DNA of 64,000 bases from an uncultured Erythrobacter sp. (GTDB taxonomy: Bacteria > Pseudomonadota > Alphaproteobacteria > Sphingomonadales > Sphingomonadaceae), in contig CANNBH010000001.1 in NCBI GenBank assembly GCA_947502815.1, positions 2,080,818 through 2,144,817 of the forward strand, given 5' to 3'. Made by a program: the position numbers and the translations under genes. How positions within the stretch are numbered: the first letter of the stretch is position 1; every line of letters starts with the position of its first letter. Below, piece after piece: positions 1 to 8,297 of the stretch. Under the pieces are notes generated by a model. That model was not told the DNA's origin. It made no database searches and saw only the letters and a program-made list of their open reading frames with translations.

Positions 1-228
1 AGCAGCGCTTGAAATGGCTATTCCAGTCCATCCGCCCATGCCCAACCACGCGGCAGGAACATGTATGAACAGAATGCGCACCGTTTCTCCCATCAATCGA
101 TCGGGCGGCACCATCCACATACCCCACGCCAAAGCGCCCAGCGTCAGCACCAACCCGGCCCAAAACAGGAGCGGCATCAGCCATTTGGCGAGCGATAAGA
201 AGCGCTTTGGATTTGCGTAGATATGCAC
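1..228 (-). CDS. ccmC: Heme exporter permease CcmC, N-terminal part
   Basis: CcmC is the inner-membrane protein that moves heme to CcmE in cytochrome c maturation. The 76 visible residues start at a GTG codon (226-228), just after an in-frame stop and with a GGGG ribosome site about 7 nt upstream. They show a basic N-terminus, a first membrane segment, then the family block PPDRLMGETVRILFIHVPAAW, here seen as PPDRL followed by GETVR and the FIHVPAAWLGM segment. The histidine-proline pair of that periplasmic motif is characteristic of CcmC. The gene runs off the start of the window, so the tryptophan-rich heme-binding loop is not visible. Identification rests on motif recognition and is fairly secure. 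Confidence 0.82.
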   Translation of the reverse strand, partial: MHIYANPKRFLSLAKWLMPLLFWAGLVLTLGALAWGMWMVPPDRLMGETVRILFIHVPAAWLGMGGWTGIAISSAA

Positions 229-424
229 GTTTTAATCCCCTGCCCCGTAATACTGTTCTGCGCGACGTGAGCAAGGGCGCAAAAGTCGCAAGACCCGCAT
301 TGGTTATGTGCAAGCGCTGCATGCAACAGGCTAAACGAACGAGACTAGGCAATCAGGGCGTCAAACCTTAGTGCCAAAAAGCGTGAAAGGCCGATGTGGT
401 TCCAGTGACTTGGCGAAAATGGCC

Positions 425-1492
425 TTATCCGCGCCCAATGAGATCTTGAGCCATACGGTCGGCGACCACATCCGGGGACGCGCCGCTGGTCTCACTGGTT
501 TGCCAGATCTGATCTAGACGCCCAGGAATCTGCTCGATCAACGCATTGACCGCATCGACGGTGCCGGCTTTTCGATCCCGCCGAGCCAAATACTCAGTCG
601 CAACCGAAATAATACCGCCAGCGTTGATCACGTAATCTGGAGCGTACAAGATTCCGCGCTGGGACAGCACTTTGCCATGATGCGACCGCGCAAGCTGGTT
701 GTTCGCACCGCCAGCCACGATTTGGGTGTTTAGCGCTGCAATGCTGACGTCATCAAGGATGGCGCCCAGCGCGTTGGGGCTCAATACATCGCACGCCGTT
801 GTCAAAATTTCATCTGGGGCAACAATGGCTGCATCCAATTCAGCGGCCAGCGCTTTCACACCATCGGCGTGGATATCCGCAAGCGTCAATCGCGCGCCAT
901 CTTTCGCCAGCAATCGCGCCACACCGCCGCCCACGCTGCCTGTGCCCTGCACGGCGACATGCACGCCGTTCATGCTGTCTGTGCCCAATTTGTGCCGAAC
1001 GGCGGCCTTAATGCCCAAATAGATGCCGTAAGAGGTGAATGGGCCGGGATCGCCGCCAGCAGCATTCTCGCCAGAAACAGGAAGGCCTGAAACATGCGCT
1101 GTGCGTTTCGCGACTGCAACCATGTCTTCTTCGCTGATGCCCACATCCTCTGCAGTGACATAGCGTCCGCCCAGCTGCTCCACCGCGTCGCCAAATGCTG
1201 CGAGCATTTCGGGCGTTTTGCTGCGCGCATCATCGGCCAGAATCACAGCCTTACCGCCGCCCATAGGCAGGCCAGCCATCGCATTTTTGTAACTCATGCC
1301 CCGTGACAGGCGCAGCGCATCGCGCAATCCGTCTTTGGGGTTGGGATAATGCCAGAACCGCGTGCCGCCCGCGCCGGGTCCGCAATGGGTCGAATGGACC
1401 GCAATAATCGCCATCAAGCCCGATTTTCGATCGCGCACAATGTGCACCATCTCATGATCGTCAAAATCATCTTCGGTCCAGAAAGCCGTCAT
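425..1492 (-). CDS. Glu/Leu/Phe/Val dehydrogenase, leucine dehydrogenase type
   Basis: NAD-dependent oxidative deamination of a branched-chain or aromatic amino acid to its 2-oxo acid, cytosolic. The 355 residues match the usual length of leucine dehydrogenase. The N-terminal substrate domain carries the glycine-rich block GPGAGGTRFW (38-47) and the two active-site lysines, K69 (SYKNAM) and K81 (MGGGKAV). The C-terminal Rossmann domain has GTGSVGGG (183-190) followed by LADIHAD, whose aspartates suggest an NAD preference. No neighbour points to a specific catabolic operon: ccmC lies downstream on the same strand and tRNA-His upstream. Substrate (Leu, Val or Phe) cannot be decided from sequence alone. 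Confidence 0.88.
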   Translation of the reverse strand: MTAFWTEDDFDDHEMVHIVRDRKSGLMAIIAVHSTHCGPGAGGTRFWHYPNPKDGLRDALRLSRGMSYKNAMAGLPMGGGKAVILADDARSKTPEMLAAFGDAVEQLGGRYVTAEDVGISEEDMVAVAKRTAHVSGLPVSGENAAGGDPGPFTSYGIYLGIKAAVRHKLGTDSMNGVHVAVQGTGSVGGGVARLLAKDGARLTLADIHADGVKALAAELDAAIVAPDEILTTACDVLSPNALGAILDDVSIAALNTQIVAGGANNQLARSHHGKVLSQRGILYAPDYVINAGGIISVATEYLARRDRKAGTVDAVNALIEQIPGRLDQIWQTSETSGASPDVVADRMAQDLIGRG

Positions 1493-1559
1493 TCGCCTGC
1501 CTCATATTCGCGCGCGAAAACCCTGGCCTGGGCATGATGCCTTTGGGAAAGTGGGATAG

Positions 1560-1637
1560 TGGGGCGACCGACGGGACTTGAACCCGCAACCTCCGGCATC
1601 ACAAGCCGGCATTCTAACCAATTGAACTACGGTCGCC
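1560..1637 (-). tRNA. tRNA-His (GTG anticodon)
   Basis: Cloverleaf read on the minus strand: acceptor GCGACCG pairing with CGGTCGC, anticodon stem CCGGC/GCCGG enclosing loop TTGTGAT, so the anticodon is GTG (His). A T-arm GCGGG-TTCAAGT-CCCGT follows. The base before the acceptor stem is G, the G-1 identity element of tRNA-His, and it faces C73. The 3' CCA is encoded (1560-1562). Confidence 0.95.
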
Positions 1638-1871
1638 ACATAACCCGCCCCAGCAGCCTTCCTATCAAAGGCCTAATGCCAAGTCCGCGCAAGAGCGTGC
1701 GTTTAAGCAGCTCTCACCGGCGGTCAAGGCCGCTGTGATCGGGCGCGAGCCAATTGCACAAAGCACCGATCAAGGAAAGCAAAAAACACTATGAAGGGAA
1801 TTCGTGCGCAAGATTATTTCGCCCCCTCTCGGCCTCTTGCTTGAACGCGTATCCCGATTAAGCTTGATCAT

Positions 1872-2507
1872 ATGGACGCCGAAACCGATTCTGTGAGCGC
1901 AATCCTCGCCGCGCACCCCGGTTTCCGGCGCCTGCCGCATCCAAAAATTGAGTTGTTTCAGGCCAAGAATTTTATCGCGCCAGAATTGTGCGAAGCTTTG
2001 ATCACGCTGATCGACAAAGACCGCCGCCCGTCCACAATCGCCGATGCCAATGGAGACAATTACTTTCGCACAAGCGAAACATGCGATTTGGACGCGGGTG
2101 AGCCTGCGGTGAAAGAGCTCGAGGCGATCTTTGCGATAACCAATGGAATTGACGCGGCCTTTGGTGAACCGTGTCAGGGCCAGCGATATGCCGTGGGGCA
2201 AGAATTCAAAGCTCACACCGATTACTTCACGCCCGGCGGCGAAGATTTTGAGAAATTCTGCGGGGTAGCAGGCCAGCGAACTTGGACGTTTATGATCTAC
2301 CTCAACCCAGTCGAAGCAGGCGGAGCAACCCGGTTCAAGGCGATAGGCAAGACGTTTCAGCCAGAGGTTGGTAAGCTGCTGTGCTGGAACAATGCGCGCG
2401 CCGATGGCAGCATCAACCCCAACACATTGCACCACGGGATGAAGGTCCGCAAAGGGATGAAATATGTGATCACCAAATGGTACCGGAAAAAGGAATGGGG
2501 CTGGTAA
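1872..2507 (+). CDS. 2OG-Fe(II) oxygenase, prolyl 4-hydroxylase-like
   Basis: Cytosolic Fe(II)/2-oxoglutarate dioxygenase of the P4Hc fold, 211 residues. The iron triad is visible as H115 and D117 (AHTDYF) and H187 (NTLHHGM), with K197 (KGMKYV) as the likely 2-oxoglutarate salt-bridge residue. The segment TWTFMIYLN (137-145) and GGATRF (150-155) are the usual core strands between the metal ligands. No signal peptide is seen. The substrate is unknown; bacterial relatives hydroxylate proline in proteins such as EF-Tu or act on free metabolites. The gene stands alone between tRNA-His and the convergent rpmE terminator. No clear ribosome site precedes the ATG. Confidence 0.85.
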   Translation: MDAETDSVSAILAAHPGFRRLPHPKIELFQAKNFIAPELCEALITLIDKDRRPSTIADANGDNYFRTSETCDLDAGEPAVKELEAIFAITNGIDAAFGEPCQGQRYAVGQEFKAHTDYFTPGGEDFEKFCGVAGQRTWTFMIYLNPVEAGGATRFKAIGKTFQPEVGKLLCWNNARADGSINPNTLHHGMKVRKGMKYVITKWYRKKEWGW

Positions 2508-2604
2508 GCGGTCTTCGCAAAACCCATCCCACCACTGCGATCACGCTACTGCAGGTGTTGCGCAATCACTGCCAAATCACAGGAATTGCTCTGTTGCTCG
2601 ACCA

Positions 2605-2636
2605 ACAAAAAAGGCGGCCCGCATGGACCGCCTTCT
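2605..2636 (-). terminator. Rho-independent terminator of rpmE, probably bidirectional
   Basis: Hairpin with stem AAGGCGG (2611-2617) and CCGCCTT (2628-2634). On the minus strand it is followed by a run of T (2605-2612 region), fitting termination of rpmE. On the plus strand it is followed by CTTTGT, so it may also stop the oxygenase transcript. Confidence 0.75.
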
Positions 2637-2682
2637 TTGTGCAGCGACGTCTCGAAAGACTGGCCGCATATTTGCGAAACGC

Positions 2683-2907
2683 TTATTTCTTAAGCGAAAG
2701 TCCGCCGAAACGCTTGTTAAACGCAGCAACACGGCCGCCTTCTTGAAGCTGTTGACGACCGCCGGTCCATGCCGGGTGGCTCGTCGGGTCAATATCGAGA
2801 GCGAGCGTATCGCCTTCGCTGCCCCAAGTTGAGCGCGTTTGAAACTCTGTGCCATCGGTCATTTTGACCGTGATGGTGTGATATTCTGGGTGGCCTTCGG
2901 CTTTCAT
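2683..2907 (-). CDS. rpmE: 50S ribosomal protein L31
   Basis: Large-subunit ribosomal protein L31, 74 residues. It has the family core [15 protein letters not shown] near the N-terminus, then RSTWGSEGD, then HPAWTGG, and ends NKRFGG. The zinc-binding cysteines of the long L31 form are absent, as is usual in alphaproteobacteria. I start at ATG 2907, which has AAGGA 7 nt upstream; a TTG six bases earlier is less likely. A terminator follows about 47 nt downstream. Confidence 0.93.
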   Translation of the reverse strand: MKAEGHPEYHTITVKMTDGTEFQTRSTWGSEGDTLALDIDPTSHPAWTGGRQQLQEGGRVAAFNKRFGGLSLKK

Positions 2908-3039
2908 CGTCAATTCCTTGTAAGCGTTCGCCGGTACCGACCGGCATTGCTATAAATCTGGGAAGCGGCGCAAATAGCCGCGTGGGAGAAAATTGCAAGC
3001 AAGAGATCACTTTTTTGCTCTCTTGCCCCATTCTTCGGG

Positions 3040-3528
3040 TTAGGCGGGCGGATCCGCAATCATTGCGGTGAATTCAACCTCACACGAGGTTTTGCCTTCG
3101 ACGCTCGCCTTGCCTTTGAATTTATAGACACGGCTGCGCTTTTGCAAAAATTCGACATTCAAATCGAGCAAGCATCCTGGTGTCACCGGCGCGCGGAATT
3201 TGGCCGCATCGATGCCCATAAAGATCACCAGTTTGCCTGAGCCAGCCAATTCCAGTGTCTCAATGCCGAGTATCGCCGCCGCCTGAGCCAGAGCTTCAAT
3301 CTGCAGAACGCCCGGCATGATCGGTGCGCCGGGGAAATGCCCTTGGAAGAACTCTTCATTCATGCTGACGGCTTTCACCGCATGAATCCGTTCGCCCAGA
3401 TGGATTTCCTTTACCCGGTCAACCAAAAGCAGCGGGTAACGGTGCGGCAGGGCTTTGAGAATCTTGTGAATGTCATAATCCACAATAGGCTCTTTCACGC
3501 CTTCTGTCGGCGCTTCAGTGTCACTCAT
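3040..3528 (-). CDS. fabZ: 3-hydroxyacyl-ACP dehydratase FabZ
   Basis: Dehydrates 3-hydroxyacyl-ACP in type II fatty acid synthesis, cytosolic hot-dog fold enzyme. The 162 residues contain [13 protein letters not shown] (28-39) and the catalytic block [20 protein letters not shown] (63-82), with H64 and E78 as the active-site pair. The gene follows skp by 33 nt on the same strand and closes the bamA-skp-fabZ run. This conserved neighbourhood couples fatty acid supply to outer-membrane assembly. Length and motifs are fully typical. Confidence 0.97.
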   Translation of the reverse strand: MSDTEAPTEGVKEPIVDYDIHKILKALPHRYPLLLVDRVKEIHLGERIHAVKAVSMNEEFFQGHFPGAPIMPGVLQIEALAQAAAILGIETLELAGSGKLVIFMGIDAAKFRAPVTPGCLLDLNVEFLQKRSRVYKFKGKASVEGKTSCEVEFTAMIADPPA

Positions 3529-3561
3529 GCCCTGCCCCTATTTTCGATCTGCGTTCGGCGC

Positions 3562-4248
3562 TTAACGGCCGGTTGGCGCAGCTGCCGGTTGCGCGGCTTG
3601 TGCAGCCTGCTGTTGTTGTTGGAACCGGGCCTGGACCAATGTTTGTTGAATGTCCTGGAAAATTTGCGCGGCGTTGCGCGTTGGGCGCCAATCGGCCGGC
3701 GGCACAATCGCAACCGAAGGCAGGCGAGTGTTCAGCGCGGTTGAAATTTGTGAAGTAATATCAGCACCGTCGGCCGCAAACTGCAGAGTTTCAGGTTGCA
3801 AAACCATTACAATTTGCTGCGCCGAGATAACGTCAGACAAAGCGGCCGGATATTGAGCCAAAATCTGTTCAACAGCATACACCCGCGCAGCGTTTACCTG
3901 ATTGGTGAGCGCTGCGACTTCTTGCTCAAGCGTTTGGATTTGAGCAAAGCTTGGCGAAGCTTGAACCGCTGGCAGTTCAGCTTCGTCCAGCTGGCTGTTG
4001 CCATTTGTGTCGAACGGCTGAAGCAATGTGCTCAGCTCAGCCTGTTTTGTCTGACCCTGTTCAATCTGCGCAGCATAGGTGGTGCCGATTTGATTGTAGG
4101 CCGTTTGCAATGCTGATGAGCCGATAATGGCGCGGCTGATATCTGCGGTCGCGAGGCGGCCATCAACCTGAGCAGTGGCAGGAGCGGCAGCGGCGAGCGC
4201 ACACAGCGCTAGGCCAGCTGGGGCGAGCATTTTGGTCAGCAGTTTCAT
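3562..4248 (-). CDS. skp: OmpH/Skp-family periplasmic chaperone with an EF-hand-like loop
   Basis: Periplasmic chaperone that carries unfolded outer-membrane proteins to BamA. The 228 residues start with a signal peptide (cleavage probably after ATAQ, about 27), and a long helical, glutamine-rich region predicts the coiled-coil arms. Start ATG overlaps the bamA stop as TAATG, implying translational coupling. Unusual: residues 80-91 read DTNGNSQLDEAE, a 12-residue loop with D1, N3, N5, D9 and E12 as in a calcium-binding EF-hand, inside the arm region. The C-terminus is rich in Q, A and P. Family assignment rests on signal peptide, composition, length and position after bamA. Confidence 0.85.
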   Translation of the reverse strand: MKLLTKMLAPAGLALCALAAAAPATAQVDGRLATADISRAIIGSSALQTAYNQIGTTYAAQIEQGQTKQAELSTLLQPFDTNGNSQLDEAELPAVQASPSFAQIQTLEQEVAALTNQVNAARVYAVEQILAQYPAALSDVISAQQIVMVLQPETLQFAADGADITSQISTALNTRLPSVAIVPPADWRPTRNAAQIFQDIQQTLVQARFQQQQQAAQAAQPAAAPTGR

Positions 4249-6971
4249 TAGAATTGTGTTCCTACGTTAAACGTGAATGTCTTATCGTCATCGCCTTCAA
4301 TTTTACGAATTGTCTGAGCGAAATCGATACGGAACGGGCCAAAGGGCGAGTTCCAGTTGACGCCGATACCGGCGGTAATGCGGGGGCTAGGCGAATCGCC
4401 AAGGAAAACCTCGCGGATGGCGCTGCCTGTTCGGATAATACGGGTGTTGGCCGTAACACCATCATTAGCCACTGGGTTGGTGGTCAAATCACCTGTGTCA
4501 ACACTGATGAACAGCTCGTTACCGTCGCTATCAAATTGAGCGAGGCCGGTGGGATTGTCCTGCAACACAGGCGCATCCACGCCCCAAAGCGAGCCGATAT
4601 CCAAGAAAATCGAAGGCCGAAGGCCAAGTTCACGCGCGCCAGTGCCAAGCGGAATCTCAATCTCAGCCCGGCCAAGGTAGTAATTGCGCCCGCCAATTGA
4701 ATCGTCACGGATCGAATTGCGATCGGTAATCAGCGTCGGATTGCCATCTTCATCAAGAACGTTGTTGTTTGAACCGTCAAGAATGTAGCTTTGCGTTAGG
4801 ATACGCGGGCCAACGCCGCGAATACCAAACCCGCGGAATTGCGGCTCACCCAAGAAAAAGCGATCGGTAAGCAAGACGTCATCGACGCCGTCACCGCCGC
4901 GATCTTGAAGTGGGATAATCGTGCCACCTTCAAGCGACAGCGAGAAGATAAAACCGGAGTTCGCAACATTCCAAAACTGCTGCGCCTTTCCGCGGAACCG
5001 CAGATAACGGACATCCCCGCCAAGCCCTGCAAATTCCGAGCTAAGCGATATTGTGCGGCCGCGCGTTGGACGCAGGCGCGAATTGAGCGAATTGTAATTG
5101 ACGCTCAATCCGACGATCGAGCTCAACCGATTGCCCAACGAATCGCATAAGAACCGCCCAGCAAGCAACGGATCGCATTCCGCAATTCCGTCACCATCCA
5201 AATCAGAGAAAAACAGGTCTTCAGAAAGGCCGACTTCGTCATAATTCAGCGTATAACTGCCAACGACCGACATGAATTCGGTAAGCGGAACGCCAACCCT
5301 TAGCGAAGCGCCGGTTGTAGACTGTTCGTAGGTTGTGTTGCGGGTGCTATCGATGAAATTGAAACTGCTGAAATCACGCCGATAGATGTCCGCGCCAGCG
5401 GAAATATTTCGGTCAAACAGATAGGGCTCTGTAAAGCTTACCTGAGCCGATTGTTGGAATTGCGAATAATTCAGGCTCAAACCGATAGTCTGGCCGCGTC
5501 CGCGGAAATTGCGCTGGCGGATGGAGCCGGCAAGAATGAACTGCTCAATCGATGAAAAACCAGCGGAGAATTGCAATTCGCCCGTTGGTTGCTCTTCGAT
5601 ATTGGCATTGAGAACAATCCGGTCGGGCGCGCTGCCTTCGACCTGACTGACTTCAAAATTCTCTTGGAAATAGCCCAGCGAGTTAATCCGCGCGGTGGTC
5701 CGTTGCACGCCCAAAGAGTTGAACGCATCGCCTTCGGATAGACGGAATTCGCGCCGCACAACCTTATCCTGCGTCAGCGTATTGCCGTTGATATTGACCT
5801 GCTCAACATAAACGCGCGGCGCCTGCCTAAGGATGAAGGTAATATCCATCGTCAGGTTTTCGGGATTGCGGCTAAAGCGTGGCTGAACATCAGCAAAGGC
5901 ATAGCCAAAGCGGCCCGCGAGCTCAGTGAGCTGCTCAACCGTGTCCTCAACCGTCTTGGCGTTGTAGAAATCGCCGCTCTGCATCACTAGGCCCGCTTGG
6001 AGCGAGTTGCTGTCAAAGTCGCGCAGTTGGCTTTCAACCTCGACATCGCCGAAGGAATAGCGTTCGCCCTCTTCCACCACATAAGTGATGATAAAGTCGC
6101 GTTGATCCGGTGTAAGCTCAGCAACCGCAGAAACGACGCGGAAATCGGCATAGCCTTCGGTCAGATAAAATTGCCGCAGCTTTTGTTGGTCAAACGCAAG
6201 ACGATCAGGATCGTAGCTGGTGTTTGAGCTAAAGAAGCGCAAGAAACGCGATTGCTTCGTGACCATTTCGCCGCGAAGATCGCTATCGGAAAACACTTCG
6301 TTGCCGATAATGTTGATCTGACGGACCTTGGACTTGGGCCCTTCCACAATTTCAAACACAACATCAACGCGGTTCTGCGGCAGCTGAACCATCTTAGGCT
6401 CTACCGTCGCGGCAAAACGGCCCTGACGTTTATAGAGCTCAATAATACGAGCCACATCGGCGCGAACTTTGGAGCGTGTGAAAATCTGACGCGGCGACAG
6501 GCGAATTTCCGGAAGGATCTTTTCAGCATCCAGGCGGTCATTGCCCTCAAGAACGATGCGGTTGATCACCGGATTCTCTGTCACATTGATGACGACATTG
6601 CCGGCATCGTTGCGGATCGAGAAGTTGGAAAACAATTCTGTCGCGCCCAGATCTTTCAAGGCATCATCGGCGGCAGCGGAGGTGTATTCCTGACCAACGC
6701 GCAAGCGGATGTAAGACAGGATCGTAGTCGGCTCCAGCCGTTCCGCACCGATAATGCTGATCGTTCTGATCGTGTTGTTAACCGGCGCAGGCGCAGGCGC
6801 AGGCGCAGGCAATGGCTGCGCCGTCGGCGTCGCGGCGACGCCTTCATCTTGAGCCAGCGCGGTCTGAGGCAGCCCGGCGAGCACCGTCCCGCAGCTTAAG
6901 GCAATCGCCAGACGGCCGATAGCACCCTTGGAACTCACAGACAGAGCGCCTGTATCGTTGCTTCGCATCAT
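4248..6971 (-). CDS. bamA: Outer membrane protein assembly factor BamA
   Basis: Central subunit of the BAM complex, which inserts beta-barrel proteins into the outer membrane. About 907 residues from ATG 6971; a TTG seven codons upstream is possible. A signal peptide ends near TALAQ and is followed by a proline-alanine spacer. The POTRA region then runs to roughly residue 430, with motifs such as ISIIGAERL, IVLEGNDRLD, INIIGNEVFSD and VNINGNTLTQDKVV opening successive repeats. The C-terminal 16-stranded barrel contains the QFRGFGIRGVGPR loop (counterpart of the VRGF/Y lid motif) and ends in an aromatic residue (NVGTQF), the expected insertion signal. It lies downstream of rseP and overlaps skp by one base. 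Confidence 0.97.
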   Translation of the reverse strand: MMRSNDTGALSVSSKGAIGRLAIALSCGTVLAGLPQTALAQDEGVAATPTAQPLPAPAPAPAPVNNTIRTISIIGAERLEPTTILSYIRLRVGQEYTSAAADDALKDLGATELFSNFSIRNDAGNVVINVTENPVINRIVLEGNDRLDAEKILPEIRLSPRQIFTRSKVRADVARIIELYKRQGRFAATVEPKMVQLPQNRVDVVFEIVEGPKSKVRQINIIGNEVFSDSDLRGEMVTKQSRFLRFFSSNTSYDPDRLAFDQQKLRQFYLTEGYADFRVVSAVAELTPDQRDFIITYVVEEGERYSFGDVEVESQLRDFDSNSLQAGLVMQSGDFYNAKTVEDTVEQLTELAGRFGYAFADVQPRFSRNPENLTMDITFILRQAPRVYVEQVNINGNTLTQDKVVRREFRLSEGDAFNSLGVQRTTARINSLGYFQENFEVSQVEGSAPDRIVLNANIEEQPTGELQFSAGFSSIEQFILAGSIRQRNFRGRGQTIGLSLNYSQFQQSAQVSFTEPYLFDRNISAGADIYRRDFSSFNFIDSTRNTTYEQSTTGASLRVGVPLTEFMSVVGSYTLNYDEVGLSEDLFFSDLDGDGIAECDPLLAGRFLCDSLGNRLSSIVGLSVNYNSLNSRLRPTRGRTISLSSEFAGLGGDVRYLRFRGKAQQFWNVANSGFIFSLSLEGGTIIPLQDRGGDGVDDVLLTDRFFLGEPQFRGFGIRGVGPRILTQSYILDGSNNNVLDEDGNPTLITDRNSIRDDSIGGRNYYLGRAEIEIPLGTGARELGLRPSIFLDIGSLWGVDAPVLQDNPTGLAQFDSDGNELFISVDTGDLTTNPVANDGVTANTRIIRTGSAIREVFLGDSPSPRITAGIGVNWNSPFGPFRIDFAQTIRKIEGDDDKTFTFNVGTQF
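6784..6807 (+). repeat. Four tandem copies of GGCGCA inside bamA
   Basis: Four perfect hexamers in a row, coding on the minus strand for alternating Pro-Ala just after the BamA signal peptide and before POTRA1. Repeat-number change would alter only the length of a flexible spacer and keep frame. Confidence 0.8.
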
Positions 6972-7166
6972 GGAGATAATTTTCCCGTCCAACCCGTATT
7001 CAAAGCGCCTCGCCCCTCGGCGCGTTCAGCACGGCAATTCAGCCCCGCCATTCCTAACTGTTTTTCGCCAATGCCCGATGCGCGTGACGCAATCAAGCAG
7101 ACATACCGGTCTTAGCCTGACAATTCCCAATTGTCTGGCCCCTTTCCCCGGTTAACTGCCCAATGG

Positions 7167-8297
7167 TTACGACCCAATCGGCAGCAGCGAAGCGACATCA
7201 TTCCAGGTGACCACCACCATGAAGATCAGCACAAAGGCAATGCCGGTGCGATATGCCCATTCCGTCGCTGTTGGCCCCACCGGTTTCCGGCGGATTGCTT
7301 CTGCGGCGTAAAAGGCAAGGTGCCCGCCATCCAGCGCAGGGATTGGCAAGAAATTGATGAATGCCAAATTAAGCGAGATAAGCGCAGCGAAACTGACAAA
7401 GGAAATAAGACCCAAACTGAGCTGTTCACCGGAGTATTTTGCGATCTTGATCGGGCCGCCCAATTCCTTGATCGATCGGTCACCAACCAGAATCTGCTTA
7501 ATCCCGGTCACCATCATTCCGGTGATTTCCCAACACTTCGCGGTCGCCAGTGGAATCGATTCGAACACACCGACGTCCTCAAAGACGTATTCTCGGCCCG
7601 GTCCAACGCCGATTTTGCCAACCACGCTTTGATTGCCAAAACCATCTGTCTCTTCGACGCTCGCAGTCGTCAGCGCGATATCCACCTCTGCGCCATCGCG
7701 CATGACCGTGAAGACCATGTCTGTTGCAGGGTTGATCACCACTTCGCTGCGGATTTGATTAAAGTCGGCCACAGTGTCGCCGTCGATGGCGATGATGACA
7801 TCGCCCAATTGCATACCTGCGTCGCTAGCCGGGGAAACCTCGCCAAATTCACCGACCATGCGCGAATCGTCGTCGCCGGAAATAACCGGATTGCCAATCA
7901 CCGCGTAGAACGCGGCAAAAATGCCAATCGCTACGACCAAATTGGTGACCGGCCCCGCGGCAACAATCAGGGCGCGCCGCCACAAGGAGGCGCTTTGAAA
8001 ATTGCCATCATTGGCGACCGGAATTGCCGCTGCATTGGCGTCAGGAATGCTCGCTGGGTTCATGTCCCCTTTAAATTGAACATACCCGCCAAGCGGCAGC
8101 CACGACAGTTTCCAACGGGTCCCATGCTTGTCAGTGCGCCCGAACAGTTCCTTGCCAAAACCGACGGAGAAAACCTCCGCCTTAACGCCAAGCCAGCGTC
8201 CGACGAGATAATGGCCCAGCTCGTGCACGGTCACCAAAGGGCCAAGCACCAGCAAGAAGCCGACAAAATACATCCAGAAAGGGGGCGAATCAAACAA
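7167..8297 (-). CDS. rseP: Site-2 membrane metalloprotease RseP
   Basis: Intramembrane zinc protease that cleaves membrane-bound anti-sigma factors and leftover signal peptides. 376 residues from TTG 8297, which has GGAGA 9 nt upstream and overlaps the dxr stop; an ATG eight codons further in (8273) is the alternative. The zinc motif HELGH lies at residues 25-29 in the first membrane segment, a PDZ domain fills the periplasmic middle part, and the third ligand motif NFLPIPALDGG sits near residue 323 in a later membrane segment. The dxr-rseP-bamA order is the conserved envelope cluster. The open frame extends upstream into dxr, but that extension has no protease homology. Confidence 0.94.
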   Translation of the reverse strand: MFDSPPFWMYFVGFLLVLGPLVTVHELGHYLVGRWLGVKAEVFSVGFGKELFGRTDKHGTRWKLSWLPLGGYVQFKGDMNPASIPDANAAAIPVANDGNFQSASLWRRALIVAAGPVTNLVVAIGIFAAFYAVIGNPVISGDDDSRMVGEFGEVSPASDAGMQLGDVIIAIDGDTVADFNQIRSEVVINPATDMVFTVMRDGAEVDIALTTASVEETDGFGNQSVVGKIGVGPGREYVFEDVGVFESIPLATAKCWEITGMMVTGIKQILVGDRSIKELGGPIKIAKYSGEQLSLGLISFVSFAALISLNLAFINFLPIPALDGGHLAFYAAEAIRRKPVGPTATEWAYRTGIAFVLIFMVVVTWNDVASLLPIGS

